A stretch of DNA of 33,046 nt from Bacteroidota bacterium. GTDB lineage: Bacteria > Chloroflexota > Anaerolineae > Aggregatilineales > Phototrophicaceae. Positions 24,859-32,507 of this stretch are shown here, one piece after another (the stretch's first letter is position 1; each line of letters begins with the position of its first letter). The translations under genes were made by a program, and so were the position numbers. The notes below the pieces were generated by a model. The model made no database searches. It saw nothing but the letters and a program-made list of their open reading frames with translations, and was not told where the DNA came from. The stretch is from NCBI GenBank assembly GCA_027492915.1, contig JAPUDW010000388.1, forward strand, positions 1-33,046, read 5' to 3'.

Positions 24859-25923
24859 CTATTCGCCCACTACCCACTCCATCGGTGACCAGATCACGCT
24901 GATAATCTCCCAATCTGGCAGCAGTGGTTCCATCGCTTGCCCGTCTTGCCACAGAAATGCCTTACGCTCGCGCAGGTGAACGACCGCGTTTCCATCCGGC
25001 GCAATATCTGCCTCGCCTTCATACGGAATTGACACCACATCACCATCTGCCGCCACGATCTCCCATCCGGTCGATACCGGTTTCAGCTTCGCACCGGTTC
25101 CGGTTGTCAATTGCAGCAGCGGTGGCGTTTCAAGGTCGCGCAGCGTTTGTGTCTCCGCCTCGACCACCTGCCAATGGTCGTCCATATCCTGACGCGCAAT
25201 CACCCACTCACCGCCATCGTTCGCCCACACCACACGCGGCAGGTAATCCGTATCCGCGATCACCTGCTGGAACGTTCCCGCTTCACCCACCGTTTCCAGC
25301 GCCAGCACGGCTCGCTCGCCCTCACCTTGCTTAACCGTGTGGGCAATCGTCTCGCCCCAGCCGACAAGGTTCGCTAATGTGAATTCGCCAATGTCGTTGG
25401 CGTTCATCGTCAATCCTTTTGCGAAGATCATTTCCTTCTGCGTCGAAAGTTCATAGATCACCAGTTTTCCCCCGTTCACACTGCCATCCCATGTAAACCA
25501 CGCCAGCTTGCTGCTGTCCGGCGACCACACCGGATTGCTGCGGTTTGCTGCTGCTTGGGTAACGCGCGTGAATTCATGCGTATCGACGTCCATCAACCAC
25601 ATGTCCATCGGGTCTGCATAATCAGGGCTGAAGGTGTAATCGCCCGCCGCTGCCTCTTCCACTGTCGCTTCCTCAATCGCCGCGAAAGCAATCGTGCTGC
25701 CGTCTGGTGACAGCGCCGGTGCGGTTACATTTGCTAGGGTTGTCAGTGGGGTAGGGGCAGCATCACCCACTCGGTAGGCATACAAGTTGCCATAACGGGA
25801 TGCCCACGGTGCGGGGTTTTCGCGCCGTAGCAAGATCATCGCTTGCTCTTCTTGCGCCCATGTGGGGGAGATCCCGAAGCCTAAAACGAGTAGTAACACG
25901 CCGAATCGTAACCAACGCATCAT
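24859..25923 (-). CDS. Secreted TolB-like/PD40 beta-propeller protein
   Basis: About 354 residues; ATG 25923 and ATG 25920 both follow AAGGAGG. A signal peptide is clear (RFGVLLLVLGFGISPTWA-QE). PD40/WD40-like repeat units are visible in APALSPDGSTIAFAAIEEA, then NPVWSPDSSKLAWFTWDG, and degenerate ones later (VVWANDGGEWVIARQ, ADIAPDGNAVVHLRE). It is a probable exported or surface six-bladed propeller for ligand or protein binding; no enzyme motif is seen. Its C-terminus reads IISVIWSPMEWVVGE with no anchor. Confidence 0.8.
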   Translation of the reverse strand: MMRWLRFGVLLLVLGFGISPTWAQEEQAMILLRRENPAPWASRYGNLYAYRVGDAAPTPLTTLANVTAPALSPDGSTIAFAAIEEATVEEAAAGDYTFSPDYADPMDMWLMDVDTHEFTRVTQAAANRSNPVWSPDSSKLAWFTWDGSVNGGKLVIYELSTQKEMIFAKGLTMNANDIGEFTLANLVGWGETIAHTVKQGEGERAVLALETVGEAGTFQQVIADTDYLPRVVWANDGGEWVIARQDMDDHWQVVEAETQTLRDLETPPLLQLTTGTGAKLKPVSTGWEIVAADGDVVSIPYEGEADIAPDGNAVVHLRERKAFLWQDGQAMEPLLPDWEIISVIWSPMEWVVGE

Positions 25924-26055
25924 CGTGCCTCCTTCTATATACGCTACAAATTTGTTTGTAACATATAAAGAAGGTTGTTGGTTGGGCGCTCAACCTCCGC
26001 TACCCACACGCTGCCCGAAGTATGAGTGTCGATTACGCGGATGATGTCAAAGCGG

Positions 26056-26376
26056 CTAAGGTTCGATAGAGAAGTGGGCTGCGTCCGGTATCGGTTCACC
26101 CGCATACGCCAGCACAATTTGGCTGCGCGGAATCCCCCGCTGGAGTAATGACTTATAGAGGGGGCGATCAGTATTATCGTCCTCGATGATGATTTGCTCA
26201 CCATAGATCCGTGCCATGACCACCAGCCCTGAACCGGTGGGGTTCGGATAATCAATCGAGACAACCGCATAGGTGCCATGCTCGTCGTCTAACAAAGGGA
26301 AAAGGCGCAGATTTCCGCCCCGACCACTTCCCGCATACCAAACAATTTCTTCGCGGATAATTGTCCTCAAGTCCAT
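26056..26376 (-). CDS. XisI-like protein, without its XisH partner
   Basis: 106 residues from ATG 26376 with GAGGAG upstream. The C-terminal half (IIIEDDNTDRPLYKSLLQRG, then IPRSQIVLAYAGEPIP) resembles the XisI family signature (IWIQxDxTExxxxxxLxxxGIPKxDIVLxF). XisI and XisH were named for fdxN element excision in cyanobacteria, although their actual role is unclear and they are common outside that setting. No XisH-type gene precedes it; the 200 bases upstream hold only direct repeats. Assignment is from memory of the family pattern and moderately sure. Confidence 0.55.
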   Translation of the reverse strand: MDLRTIIREEIVWYAGSGRGGNLRLFPLLDDEHGTYAVVSIDYPNPTGSGLVVMARIYGEQIIIEDDNTDRPLYKSLLQRGIPRSQIVLAYAGEPIPDAAHFSIEP

Positions 26377-26442
26377 TCGACAATCTCCTCACTGACATGT
26401 ATACGTTTTGGCAAAACCCTCTACGTCTTTGTGACAATTACC

Positions 26443-26550
26443 CTTTGCGTTCTTTGCCTCTTAGCACCTTTGCGTTGGGTTCTAGAATCGCCTCTGAGTC
26501 TCTGTGTTAAAACTCTTTGCGTTCTCTGCGACTTAGCGCTTTTGCGTTAA
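26443..26550. repeat. Direct repeats of the CTTTGCGTTCT type
   Basis: Two related ~35-base units lie at about 26443-26477 and 26515-26549. Each reads CTTTGCGTTCT(T/C)TGC, then CTTAGC and TTTGCGTT. A diverged unit (CCTCTGAGTCTCTGTGTT) lies between them. This CTTTGCGT-type repeat occurs in intergenic regions of many environmental bacteria; its role is unknown. Confidence 0.65.
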
Positions 26551-26579
26551 AATTGCCTTGGCGATTCGTATTGGCTCTT

Positions 26580-27689
26580 TTACTCCAACCCCTCAATGAA
26601 CCGCTTCAGCGTTGAAATCGCCGTGTCGTACTCGTCCAATGGCAGATGCTCATTCGGCGTGTGGTCAAGGTTGCTGTCCCCCGGCCCATAGGCCACCATC
26701 GGGCATGTCCACCGTGCCGCTACCGTGTTCATATCACTCGTGCCGGACTTCAGCACAAACCCCGGTACGCCGCCTTCCGCCCGTATCGCGCCCATCAACC
26801 CCCGCACCAACGGGTTGCCACGGTCGGATTGATACGCGATTTCCTGCCCCCACACCCGCAGCTCACCATCCGGTTGGGCAATCGCCTTCAACGCCTGCGC
26901 CACATCATCCGGCGTAATGCGCGGCGGCAAACGGAACGACACATGCATCGTCAGGGTTTCGTTGAAGTAATCCGAACTCGTGTTGATCGACCGCAAACCC
27001 GGCAGCAGTTGGTCAAAGAACCGTTCAATGCCCGCGTTCTCCCGCTCCGCCCAATCCAGCACCCGCTGCCAGAACTCCGACCCCAGCGCCCCTACTGTCG
27101 GCTCCGGTCGCGCCGTATGCGCCACTTCTCGCCGCAGCGTATACTCCACCAGCACCCGCCCCTTGTACCCCAGCGTAATCCGGTTGCTGCTGCTCGGTTC
27201 ACCGATGATGCAGTAATCCGGCGTAAAATTCTCGCTTACGTAATTAGAACCCTTGCCGCTGGCGATTTCTTCTTCCACGCACCCTGCCACGATCACCCGC
27301 CAGCCTTCGGGAATGGTCGCCTGTGCCGTCGCCTCCGCAAATGTAGACAGTGACCCCTTCGCGTCCACGCTCCCACGCCCATAGAGCGCATATCCCGCGC
27401 TCAGCTCGGCAAACGGCTGCGTTGTTACTTCGCCCTCGGTTTGCTCACTCGTCAGCGCCGCCACCCGCACCGGAATGTCACCGGGGAACGTGTCGATGTG
27501 CCCCAGAAGGATCAGGGTTTTAGGCGCATTCGTCGCCCCGCGAATCCCGAATGCATTCCCCGCGCCGTCCGAGTAAGCTTCAAACCCCCGTTCGCTCATC
27601 CACCGGACGAGATATTGCACGGCAGGGGCCTCGAGTGTGGAAGGGCTGTAACGTTTGACCAGTTCAAGCAGCAAATCAGAATGGGGCAT
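26580..27689 (-). CDS. lysK: LysK-type M20 deacylase ([LysW]-lysine/ornithine hydrolase)
   Basis: 369 residues. M20 metallopeptidase motifs are GHIDTFPGD with His64 and Asp66, GRGSVDAKGSL with bridging Asp109, VEEE at 138-141 for catalytic Glu and ligand, and IGEPS with Glu164. KSGTSDMNTVA and MVAYGPGDSNLDHTPNEHL are signature blocks of LysK, which releases lysine or ornithine from the carrier protein LysW in the alpha-aminoadipate pathway. An insertion of about 20 residues (ALTSEQTEGEVTTQPFAELS) sits between the first two motifs where most homologues are short. No lysW, lysX, lysZ, lysY or lysJ gene is in the window, so it is an orphan here. ATG 27689 has no clear ribosome site. Confidence 0.85.
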   Translation of the reverse strand: MPHSDLLLELVKRYSPSTLEAPAVQYLVRWMSERGFEAYSDGAGNAFGIRGATNAPKTLILLGHIDTFPGDIPVRVAALTSEQTEGEVTTQPFAELSAGYALYGRGSVDAKGSLSTFAEATAQATIPEGWRVIVAGCVEEEIASGKGSNYVSENFTPDYCIIGEPSSSNRITLGYKGRVLVEYTLRREVAHTARPEPTVGALGSEFWQRVLDWAERENAGIERFFDQLLPGLRSINTSSDYFNETLTMHVSFRLPPRITPDDVAQALKAIAQPDGELRVWGQEIAYQSDRGNPLVRGLMGAIRAEGGVPGFVLKSGTSDMNTVAARWTCPMVAYGPGDSNLDHTPNEHLPLDEYDTAISTLKRFIEGLE

Positions 27690-27880
27690 AGTAATATCAT
27701 GTCTTTATGGATGTAGATAATGACCAGTAGTTTATAAAACCGCCGCTAATTCCGCCACCGTGCATTAACATGCCTTTTGCTTAACTTTTGTAAGTGCCCG
27801 TTTGAAAAATTGGATTTCTAAGGGCGCAAACCTTGCGTTCTCATTTGCCACTCCAACTTTTCTTTCTGTGGCACAGGGTA

Positions 27881-28000
27881 TCAGAGCCTATTTAAAAAGG
27901 TCGGGTTTTTTATTGTAGTCATGAGGCGTGTTTCATCCGTGCCACCAACCACCAACATCTTCTTCTCGTAGGGGAGGGTCTCAGAGCGTGTTTAAAAAGA
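27881..28000. repeat. Direct repeat pair with 100-bp period
   Basis: TCAGAGCCTATTTAAAAAGG at 27881-27900 and TCAGAGCGTGTTTAAAAAGA at 27981-28000 match at 17 of 20 bases. Similarity goes on weakly (TCGGGTT against TCGAGTT, then TTGTAG). Each is followed within ~30-50 bases by a palindromic or ATCC/GTCC-ending element. Confidence 0.6.
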
Positions 28001-28015
28001 TCGAGTTAGAATTTT

Positions 28016-28039
28016 GTAGGGACGCGGCACGCTGCGTCC
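28016..28039. repeat. GTAGGGACG-type palindromic repeat
   Basis: GTAGGGACGC starts at 28016; GGACGC (28020-28025) pairs with GCGTCC (28034-28039) across GGCACGCT. A related sequence, GTAGGGACGAAGCC followed by TTTCATCC, begins at 30709, and an inverted copy lies near 13264-13308. Confidence 0.5.
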
Positions 28040-29182
28040 GCTTAACCTACGTCAAACAATGTCTTTCGTAAAGAATGCTCTCAGACCATTCCGTTTTCCC
28101 GCGTAACAGGGGCGTGCTCTGGATTAGGGGAAGGGTATATCCGCGCCTCATAGTTGATTTAAACCATTAAGGTTGAAACAATTTTTTCGTAAATAAAAAC
28201 TCTTAATCAATTAATTTGTGAAATTGGGTGCAAAATAATTCTGTACCCATCAACGGTGTTGTCATGAATGAACGGGTAATCGTAAACCGAGTTCTAATGG
28301 ATAAAGATCAGAAATGCGGGAACTTTCGAACCTCAAAGGCAGCGTCAAACGCAAGGCCACCTACGCCCTCCACAGCTACATTGCCAATTTTGTTATCCGT
28401 GCCGTCCTAAGCAGCCTCGCCTAAGGCTTTCATAGCTTCTCAACTGCATCAAATTGTAGTGTCGCTCTAACAAGAGATACGCTTATCGACCCCTCGCTAC
28501 CACATAACCGATAGCGGTTGTTCTATCCTCCCATTTCACTGCGCACGCGAACCCTGCTTTTGCTTTTGCATTGAACTCAGTACTCAGCACTCGGTACTAT
28601 AAAAAAGGTTTACTTTTGGTTAACCCGACAAATGATTTTCTAACCATCGACCAACCCCCTTAATATTTGTGCTCCCTCAAAATGGTTAGTGCTAACACCG
28701 CTTAAGAGTTACCAAATGTTCTTCCAAATGGTCACCCTAAACTCGTTCACTTCGTTTATGCTGTTCAAAGGGCTAACTGTAAGCCATACGTGGCGCACAC
28801 ATGTATTGGCTCCCTTCGCCCTGAGGGCTGGCGGTGGACTGAGCCTGCGAAGGTGGCCGACGTGGGGTTGGGGATGAGGGTTTTCTTACCCGCTGCAACT
28901 TAACAACTTATTTTGCGCCGCCTCTGCTGCCGCTTGTCGTGCCGCTTGTTCCGCACGTTGTGTTTTGACTGTGAAGTTTGGAGCGGGATGAAAGACTAGT
29001 ATTTGACTAATGACTGTTGTCTAAAGACTATCGACTATATTTTGCCATTGCTGCCATTTGTGCCAATTCTCCCTCAAAGCGATAGCAAAAGCAGCAAATC
29101 TGGCAATTGTCTACCATTTAACTTTCCCCTTTTAACCGCCGCTGACACTTCTGACACTGACGACATTTCCGACATAAAAGTG

Positions 29183-29215
29183 TTTTATGGCGATGCCGCC
29201 ATCGCCGCCATAAAA
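29183..29215. repeat. Strong stem-loop
   Basis: GGCGATG at 29189-29195 pairs with CATCGCC at 29200-29206 around CCGC. TTTTAT before it (29183-29188) pairs with ATAAAA (29210-29215) across a 3-base bulge. The A/T outer stem on both strands would suit a bidirectional terminator, but no gene ends close by. Confidence 0.5.
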
Positions 29216-29360
29216 TGCACAGTGAAAATGACTGCGAAGTGCCCTTTAGGGAGAATGTGAAGAGAATTATGAACTTTCGGCACGTCGCTCCCTCACATCT
29301 GCCGTCAAACTGATTTTCGCTTTTGCGGTTTTTGCAGTATTTGCCTTTAGGAGTCATTTA

Positions 29361-29539
29361 AGGCTTGTCCGGTACTCGTTTTGTCAGAATTCGTGTGAGA
29401 AAAGACTGTACCAGCCTGTTTTACAGTGTCGATAGCTGCCTTTTGAAGTCGCTTTAGCAGACTTGTCTGGCCGTAGGTAGCATGACGGCTTTAGCCTCAT
29501 GCGAGGCATCAACAAACATTTTAAGTACCGGACAAGCCT
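29361..29539. mobile_element. MITE-like element with perfect 16-bp terminal inverted repeats
   Basis: AGGCTTGTCCGGTACT at 29361-29376 is the exact reverse complement of 29524-29539, bounding 179 bp with no open frame. Inside are a short hairpin CAGAC-TT-GTCTG near 29458-29469 and a larger one in which GCATGA and GGCT pair with AGCC and TCATGC (about 29478-29502). No convincing target-site duplication flanks it. The size, perfect ends and lack of coding capacity fit a non-autonomous transposable element; the parent transposase is not in the window. Confidence 0.65.
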
Positions 29540-29622
29540 CTTTAGGGCACTAATTGCAGTTTGCGAATCAAATCGGGTAGTGAATCGATTTGACTGGCGA
29601 CTGACGACTGAAAGCGGACGAC

Positions 29623-30549
29623 TTAACTGCTAACCGCCGCCTTCTTCTGAATCGGCACTCGCCGGATAATCGCGATCATCAGGATAACGATAGCCGCTGC
29701 GCCCAACATCACGGGCGTAATCTGCTCACCCAGCAGTAAGCCCGACCAGATAATCGTCATAAACGCTTGAATAAGCTGTACCTGCCCGACCCGTGCGATG
29801 CCGCCCAGTGCCAACCCGCGATACCACGCGAAGAAGCCGAGGAACATGCTGAACACACAGGTGTAGGCAAAACCCAACCACGCGCTGGCGCTGGCATTGA
29901 GGCCATTCTGAGCAATCGAGTTCACCACAGGGAAGATAATGAATGGAAACGAAACGATCAATGCCCAACAAATTGTCTGCCAGCTTCCAATCTCCCGAGA
30001 CATGCGCCCGCCTTCAACATACCCGATGCTTGCGATAAGCACCGCGCCCAGCATCGCCAGATCACCGGCCACCAACCCCTCGCTGCTCGAAAAAAGCACG
30101 AAACCCACCACTGTCCCACAGCCGATCAGCGCCGCAATCCAGAACAACGGGGCAGGGCGGTCGCCATCCCATACCGCGCTCACCACCGCCGTAGCCATCG
30201 GCAGCAAACCATTCATAATCGCCCCGTGCGAGGCCGGAACTTGCCGCAGCGCCCACGACGACAGCAGTGGGAAGCCGATTACCACCCCCATTGCCACCAC
30301 CAGCAAACGCAGCAGTTGCCGCCGGGTGGGGATCGGCTGGCGCGTCACCAGCAGCAGGATACCAGCGAGGCACGCCGCCACCACCGCCCGCCCTAACCCA
30401 ACAAATGTGGTATCAAGATCATGTACCGCCAAGCGCGTCATCGGTATGGAAAAACTCAAAATAAACACGCCCAGAAAACCGAATAGAAACCCGCGTGTTT
30501 CGCGGCTCAATCGTGAGGTTTGGGGGATTGTTGCCGGAGCGGATTGCAT
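29623..30549 (-). CDS. EamA/DMT-family membrane transporter
   Basis: 308 residues from ATG 30549 with AAGG upstream. About ten hydrophobic segments are visible, arranged as two EamA halves: the first from FLFGFLGVFILSFSIPMTRL, with VPASHGAIMNGLLPMATAVVSAV at the end of half one, and the second from GDLAMLGAVLIASIGYVEGG to LGAAAIVILMIAIIRR. The SxxPxxRLA start and the ASxGA.xNGLLP motif are typical of drug/metabolite transporters exporting metabolites or amino acids. Substrate is not predictable. The ends are hydrophilic and cytosolic. Confidence 0.85.
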   Translation of the reverse strand: MQSAPATIPQTSRLSRETRGFLFGFLGVFILSFSIPMTRLAVHDLDTTFVGLGRAVVAACLAGILLLVTRQPIPTRRQLLRLLVVAMGVVIGFPLLSSWALRQVPASHGAIMNGLLPMATAVVSAVWDGDRPAPLFWIAALIGCGTVVGFVLFSSSEGLVAGDLAMLGAVLIASIGYVEGGRMSREIGSWQTICWALIVSFPFIIFPVVNSIAQNGLNASASAWLGFAYTCVFSMFLGFFAWYRGLALGGIARVGQVQLIQAFMTIIWSGLLLGEQITPVMLGAAAIVILMIAIIRRVPIQKKAAVSS

Positions 30550-30891
30550 AGAAGTGTGCCTTCATCTGGTGAATACTGATCTCTGAAGCATACTCACGTC
30601 GCAATCCACTAGAAGTGCCACCTAAGGCCAATAGCTATGTTTATGCGTTTCCACGAGGAAATTGTTGGTAAAGTCTATTGAGGAGATGTTGAGTTAATGA
30701 GGATTTATGTAGGGACGAAGCCTGTTTCATCCGCTGACCGCATAACTCAAATAGTTTTCACTTGGCACGCGCTTAGTATCTCACTAACATCCATAACAAG
30801 TTGTAACCCTATCTCGAGTTCGACAGCCCTATCAGAGTTGGCTAAACTGTTTTACAGTAGCCGAATAATCATTTATCACACAACAAATTTC
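30550..30891. promoter_or_regulatory. Intergenic region with repeat and hairpin before the CRTAC1-like gene
   Basis: A GTAGGGACG-type repeat lies at 30709-30733. A clear hairpin lies at 30840-30862: GGCTA and CTGT pair with ACAG and TAGCC around a TTT loop. It is 30 bases before the likely start at 30892 and may be an operator or leader structure. An open frame from ATG 30697 crosses both features but its 65 extra residues look non-coding. Confidence 0.35.
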
Positions 30892-32262
30892 ATGTTTATT
30901 AATCGCACCGAATTAATTCATCGCAACCTCGCACAATTTAACTATGGGGTAGCCGTCACCGATATTGATGGTGATGGCGAATTCGAATGGATCATCGCTG
31001 GATATGGTTTCCCCAATACTGTCCTCAAATGGACGGGCGATGGCTATGAAAATGTGACACCACCTTCCCTCGCCGATGCCGGAAGGCAGGGCATTGGTAT
31101 CGCTGCTGCCGATTTGGATGGTGACGGTGATGAGGAAATCTACATCCTTAATACTGATAGCTTTCAGGGCAAGAAGCTGTTCGCCGACCGTCTTTTTGAT
31201 CGCAGCGAAGGCGAATGGACAGATTTATTTGGCCTACCCGCCCACCGCAGTGTCATGAACTTAACCGCTGGTCGCTCGGTTATCGCCGTTGACCGTGATG
31301 GTGATGGTATCTACGGGTTCTTCGTCGCGAACTACGGCGGCCCCATGCGCCTCTATGAACTTGACCTGGATGGTCATTTGAGTGATGTTGCCCCGCAGGT
31401 TGGCTTGGCGCTTACCACAGGCGGACGCAGCGCCGTATCGCTGCCGCTCTTAACCACCCGCATGGATATTTACGTCGGCAACGAGAACGGCGCTAATTTC
31501 CTGTTCCTGAATACAGGCGAAGGTAATTTTGAGGAAATCGCCGAAATGGCCGCGCTCTCAGATGCCGCCCAACATGCCCGTGGTATCGCCATACTCGATG
31601 CCAATGATGATGGCTTATTCGATATTGTTTGCGGAAATTGGGAAGGGCAAAATCGCCTTTTTCTACAGAACTTTGGTGGAACCTTTGTCGATGCCGCTCC
31701 ACCGAAAATGGCTGCTCCCTGCCGCGTCCGAACGGTCATCGTCGCTGATTTCGACAATGACGGTTATGAGGAAATTTTCTTTAACAACATTGGTGAGGCG
31801 AACCGTTTGTTTGCCCGCCGTGATGGTGTATGGACGCTGGTGGACGCTGGTGATGCGCTCGAACCCGGTGGCCTCGGCACCGGCGCGGCCATTGCCGATA
31901 TAGATGGTGATGGTCGCCTCGAACTACTGATTGCCCACGGCGAAAGCGTCATGCAGCCTTTAACCCTCTACCACACCTTTAATAATGGTAATCACTGGGT
32001 GCGTATCCTCCCGCTGACAGTACACGGTGCACCCGCTCGCGGCGCTCTCGTGATATTAACCGCCAATGGACGAACCCAACGTCGTGTGATCGACAGTGGC
32101 AGTGGGTATCTCTGCCAGATGGAACCTGTCGCTCACTTTGGTCTCGGCGCTGTAACCACGATTGAGCAGATTGAAGTGCGTTGGCCGGATGGCGCTTTTT
32201 TCACCCTCAATCACCCCGGTGCCGACCAAATGATAAAAGTCCAACATCCTTACGGCTTGTAA
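30892..32262 (+). CDS. CRTAC1-like FG-GAP/ASPIC-UnbV propeller protein
   Basis: 456 residues from ATG 30892; the open frame to 30697 gives an unlikely leader. Six calcium-binding FG-GAP/VCBS loops are visible: DIDGDGEFEW, DLDGDGDEEIY, DRDGDGIYGF, DANDDGLFDI, DFDNDGYEEIF and DIDGDGRLELL, consistent with an integrin-alpha-type seven-bladed propeller. The C-terminal ~75 residues form an ASPIC/UnbV domain (RVIDSGSGYLCQMEPVAHFG, then IEVRWPDG). Most relatives carry a signal peptide, but none is seen with this start, so the protein may be cytosolic or use another start or export route. The role of the family in bacteria is unknown. Confidence 0.8.
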   Translation: MFINRTELIHRNLAQFNYGVAVTDIDGDGEFEWIIAGYGFPNTVLKWTGDGYENVTPPSLADAGRQGIGIAAADLDGDGDEEIYILNTDSFQGKKLFADRLFDRSEGEWTDLFGLPAHRSVMNLTAGRSVIAVDRDGDGIYGFFVANYGGPMRLYELDLDGHLSDVAPQVGLALTTGGRSAVSLPLLTTRMDIYVGNENGANFLFLNTGEGNFEEIAEMAALSDAAQHARGIAILDANDDGLFDIVCGNWEGQNRLFLQNFGGTFVDAAPPKMAAPCRVRTVIVADFDNDGYEEIFFNNIGEANRLFARRDGVWTLVDAGDALEPGGLGTGAAIADIDGDGRLELLIAHGESVMQPLTLYHTFNNGNHWVRILPLTVHGAPARGALVILTANGRTQRRVIDSGSGYLCQMEPVAHFGLGAVTTIEQIEVRWPDGAFFTLNHPGADQMIKVQHPYGL

Positions 32263-32294
32263 ATCTAAATCCACGCCATTTCGTGTCATTTGTT

Positions 32295-32323
32295 ACCTGT
32301 GCTTGGTGTAATTAAGCACAGGT
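32295..32323 (+). terminator. Stem-loop after the CRTAC1-like gene
   Basis: ACCTGTGCTT at 32295-32304 is the exact reverse complement of AAGCACAGGT at 32314-32323, with a 9-base loop. It lies 33 bases after the stop and is followed by TAATTTGATTT, a weak T-tract, so termination is likely but not certain. Confidence 0.5.
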
Positions 32324-32507
32324 TAATTTGATTTAGCTTCTCGATAATCATAAATATAACCAATTGCGATACTTTGTTTATACATGGGTATTGATTAATT
32401 ATAAACATTGGTTAAAATAGATTTATCCGATGTGGTGAATGGTTTGTAATGCCTGTTACGCTCACCCGTCGAATGCGATGATGATAATCAGTTTTGAAGG
32501 TGAAAAA

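Larger units (their letters stand above)
27690..29622. other. About 1.9 kb without a convincing gene, rich in short repeats
   Basis: Only short open frames occur and none has both a ribosome site and recognisable protein features. The best coding-like stretch is 28314-28424, 36 codons with many C-ending codons (MRELSNLKGSVKRKAT...); it may be a gene remnant. Other content: 100-bp-period direct repeats at 27881 and 27981, GTAGGG-type palindromes near 27968-28095, simple runs such as TCAGTACTCAGCACTC (28577) and GACTAATGACTG (28999), a strong hairpin at 29183-29215 and an inverted-repeat element at 29361-29539. It reads as a collection site for mobile repeats. Confidence 0.55.

Noticed and set aside
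28228..29260. Open frames of 60-85 codons as genes
   Set aside because: No ribosome sites, no family features, and they run through repeats and simple sequence.
30697..30891. N-terminal extension of the CRTAC1-like protein as a signal peptide
   Set aside because: It runs through a dispersed GTAGGGACG repeat and a hairpin, and its hydrophobic part is not a convincing signal sequence.
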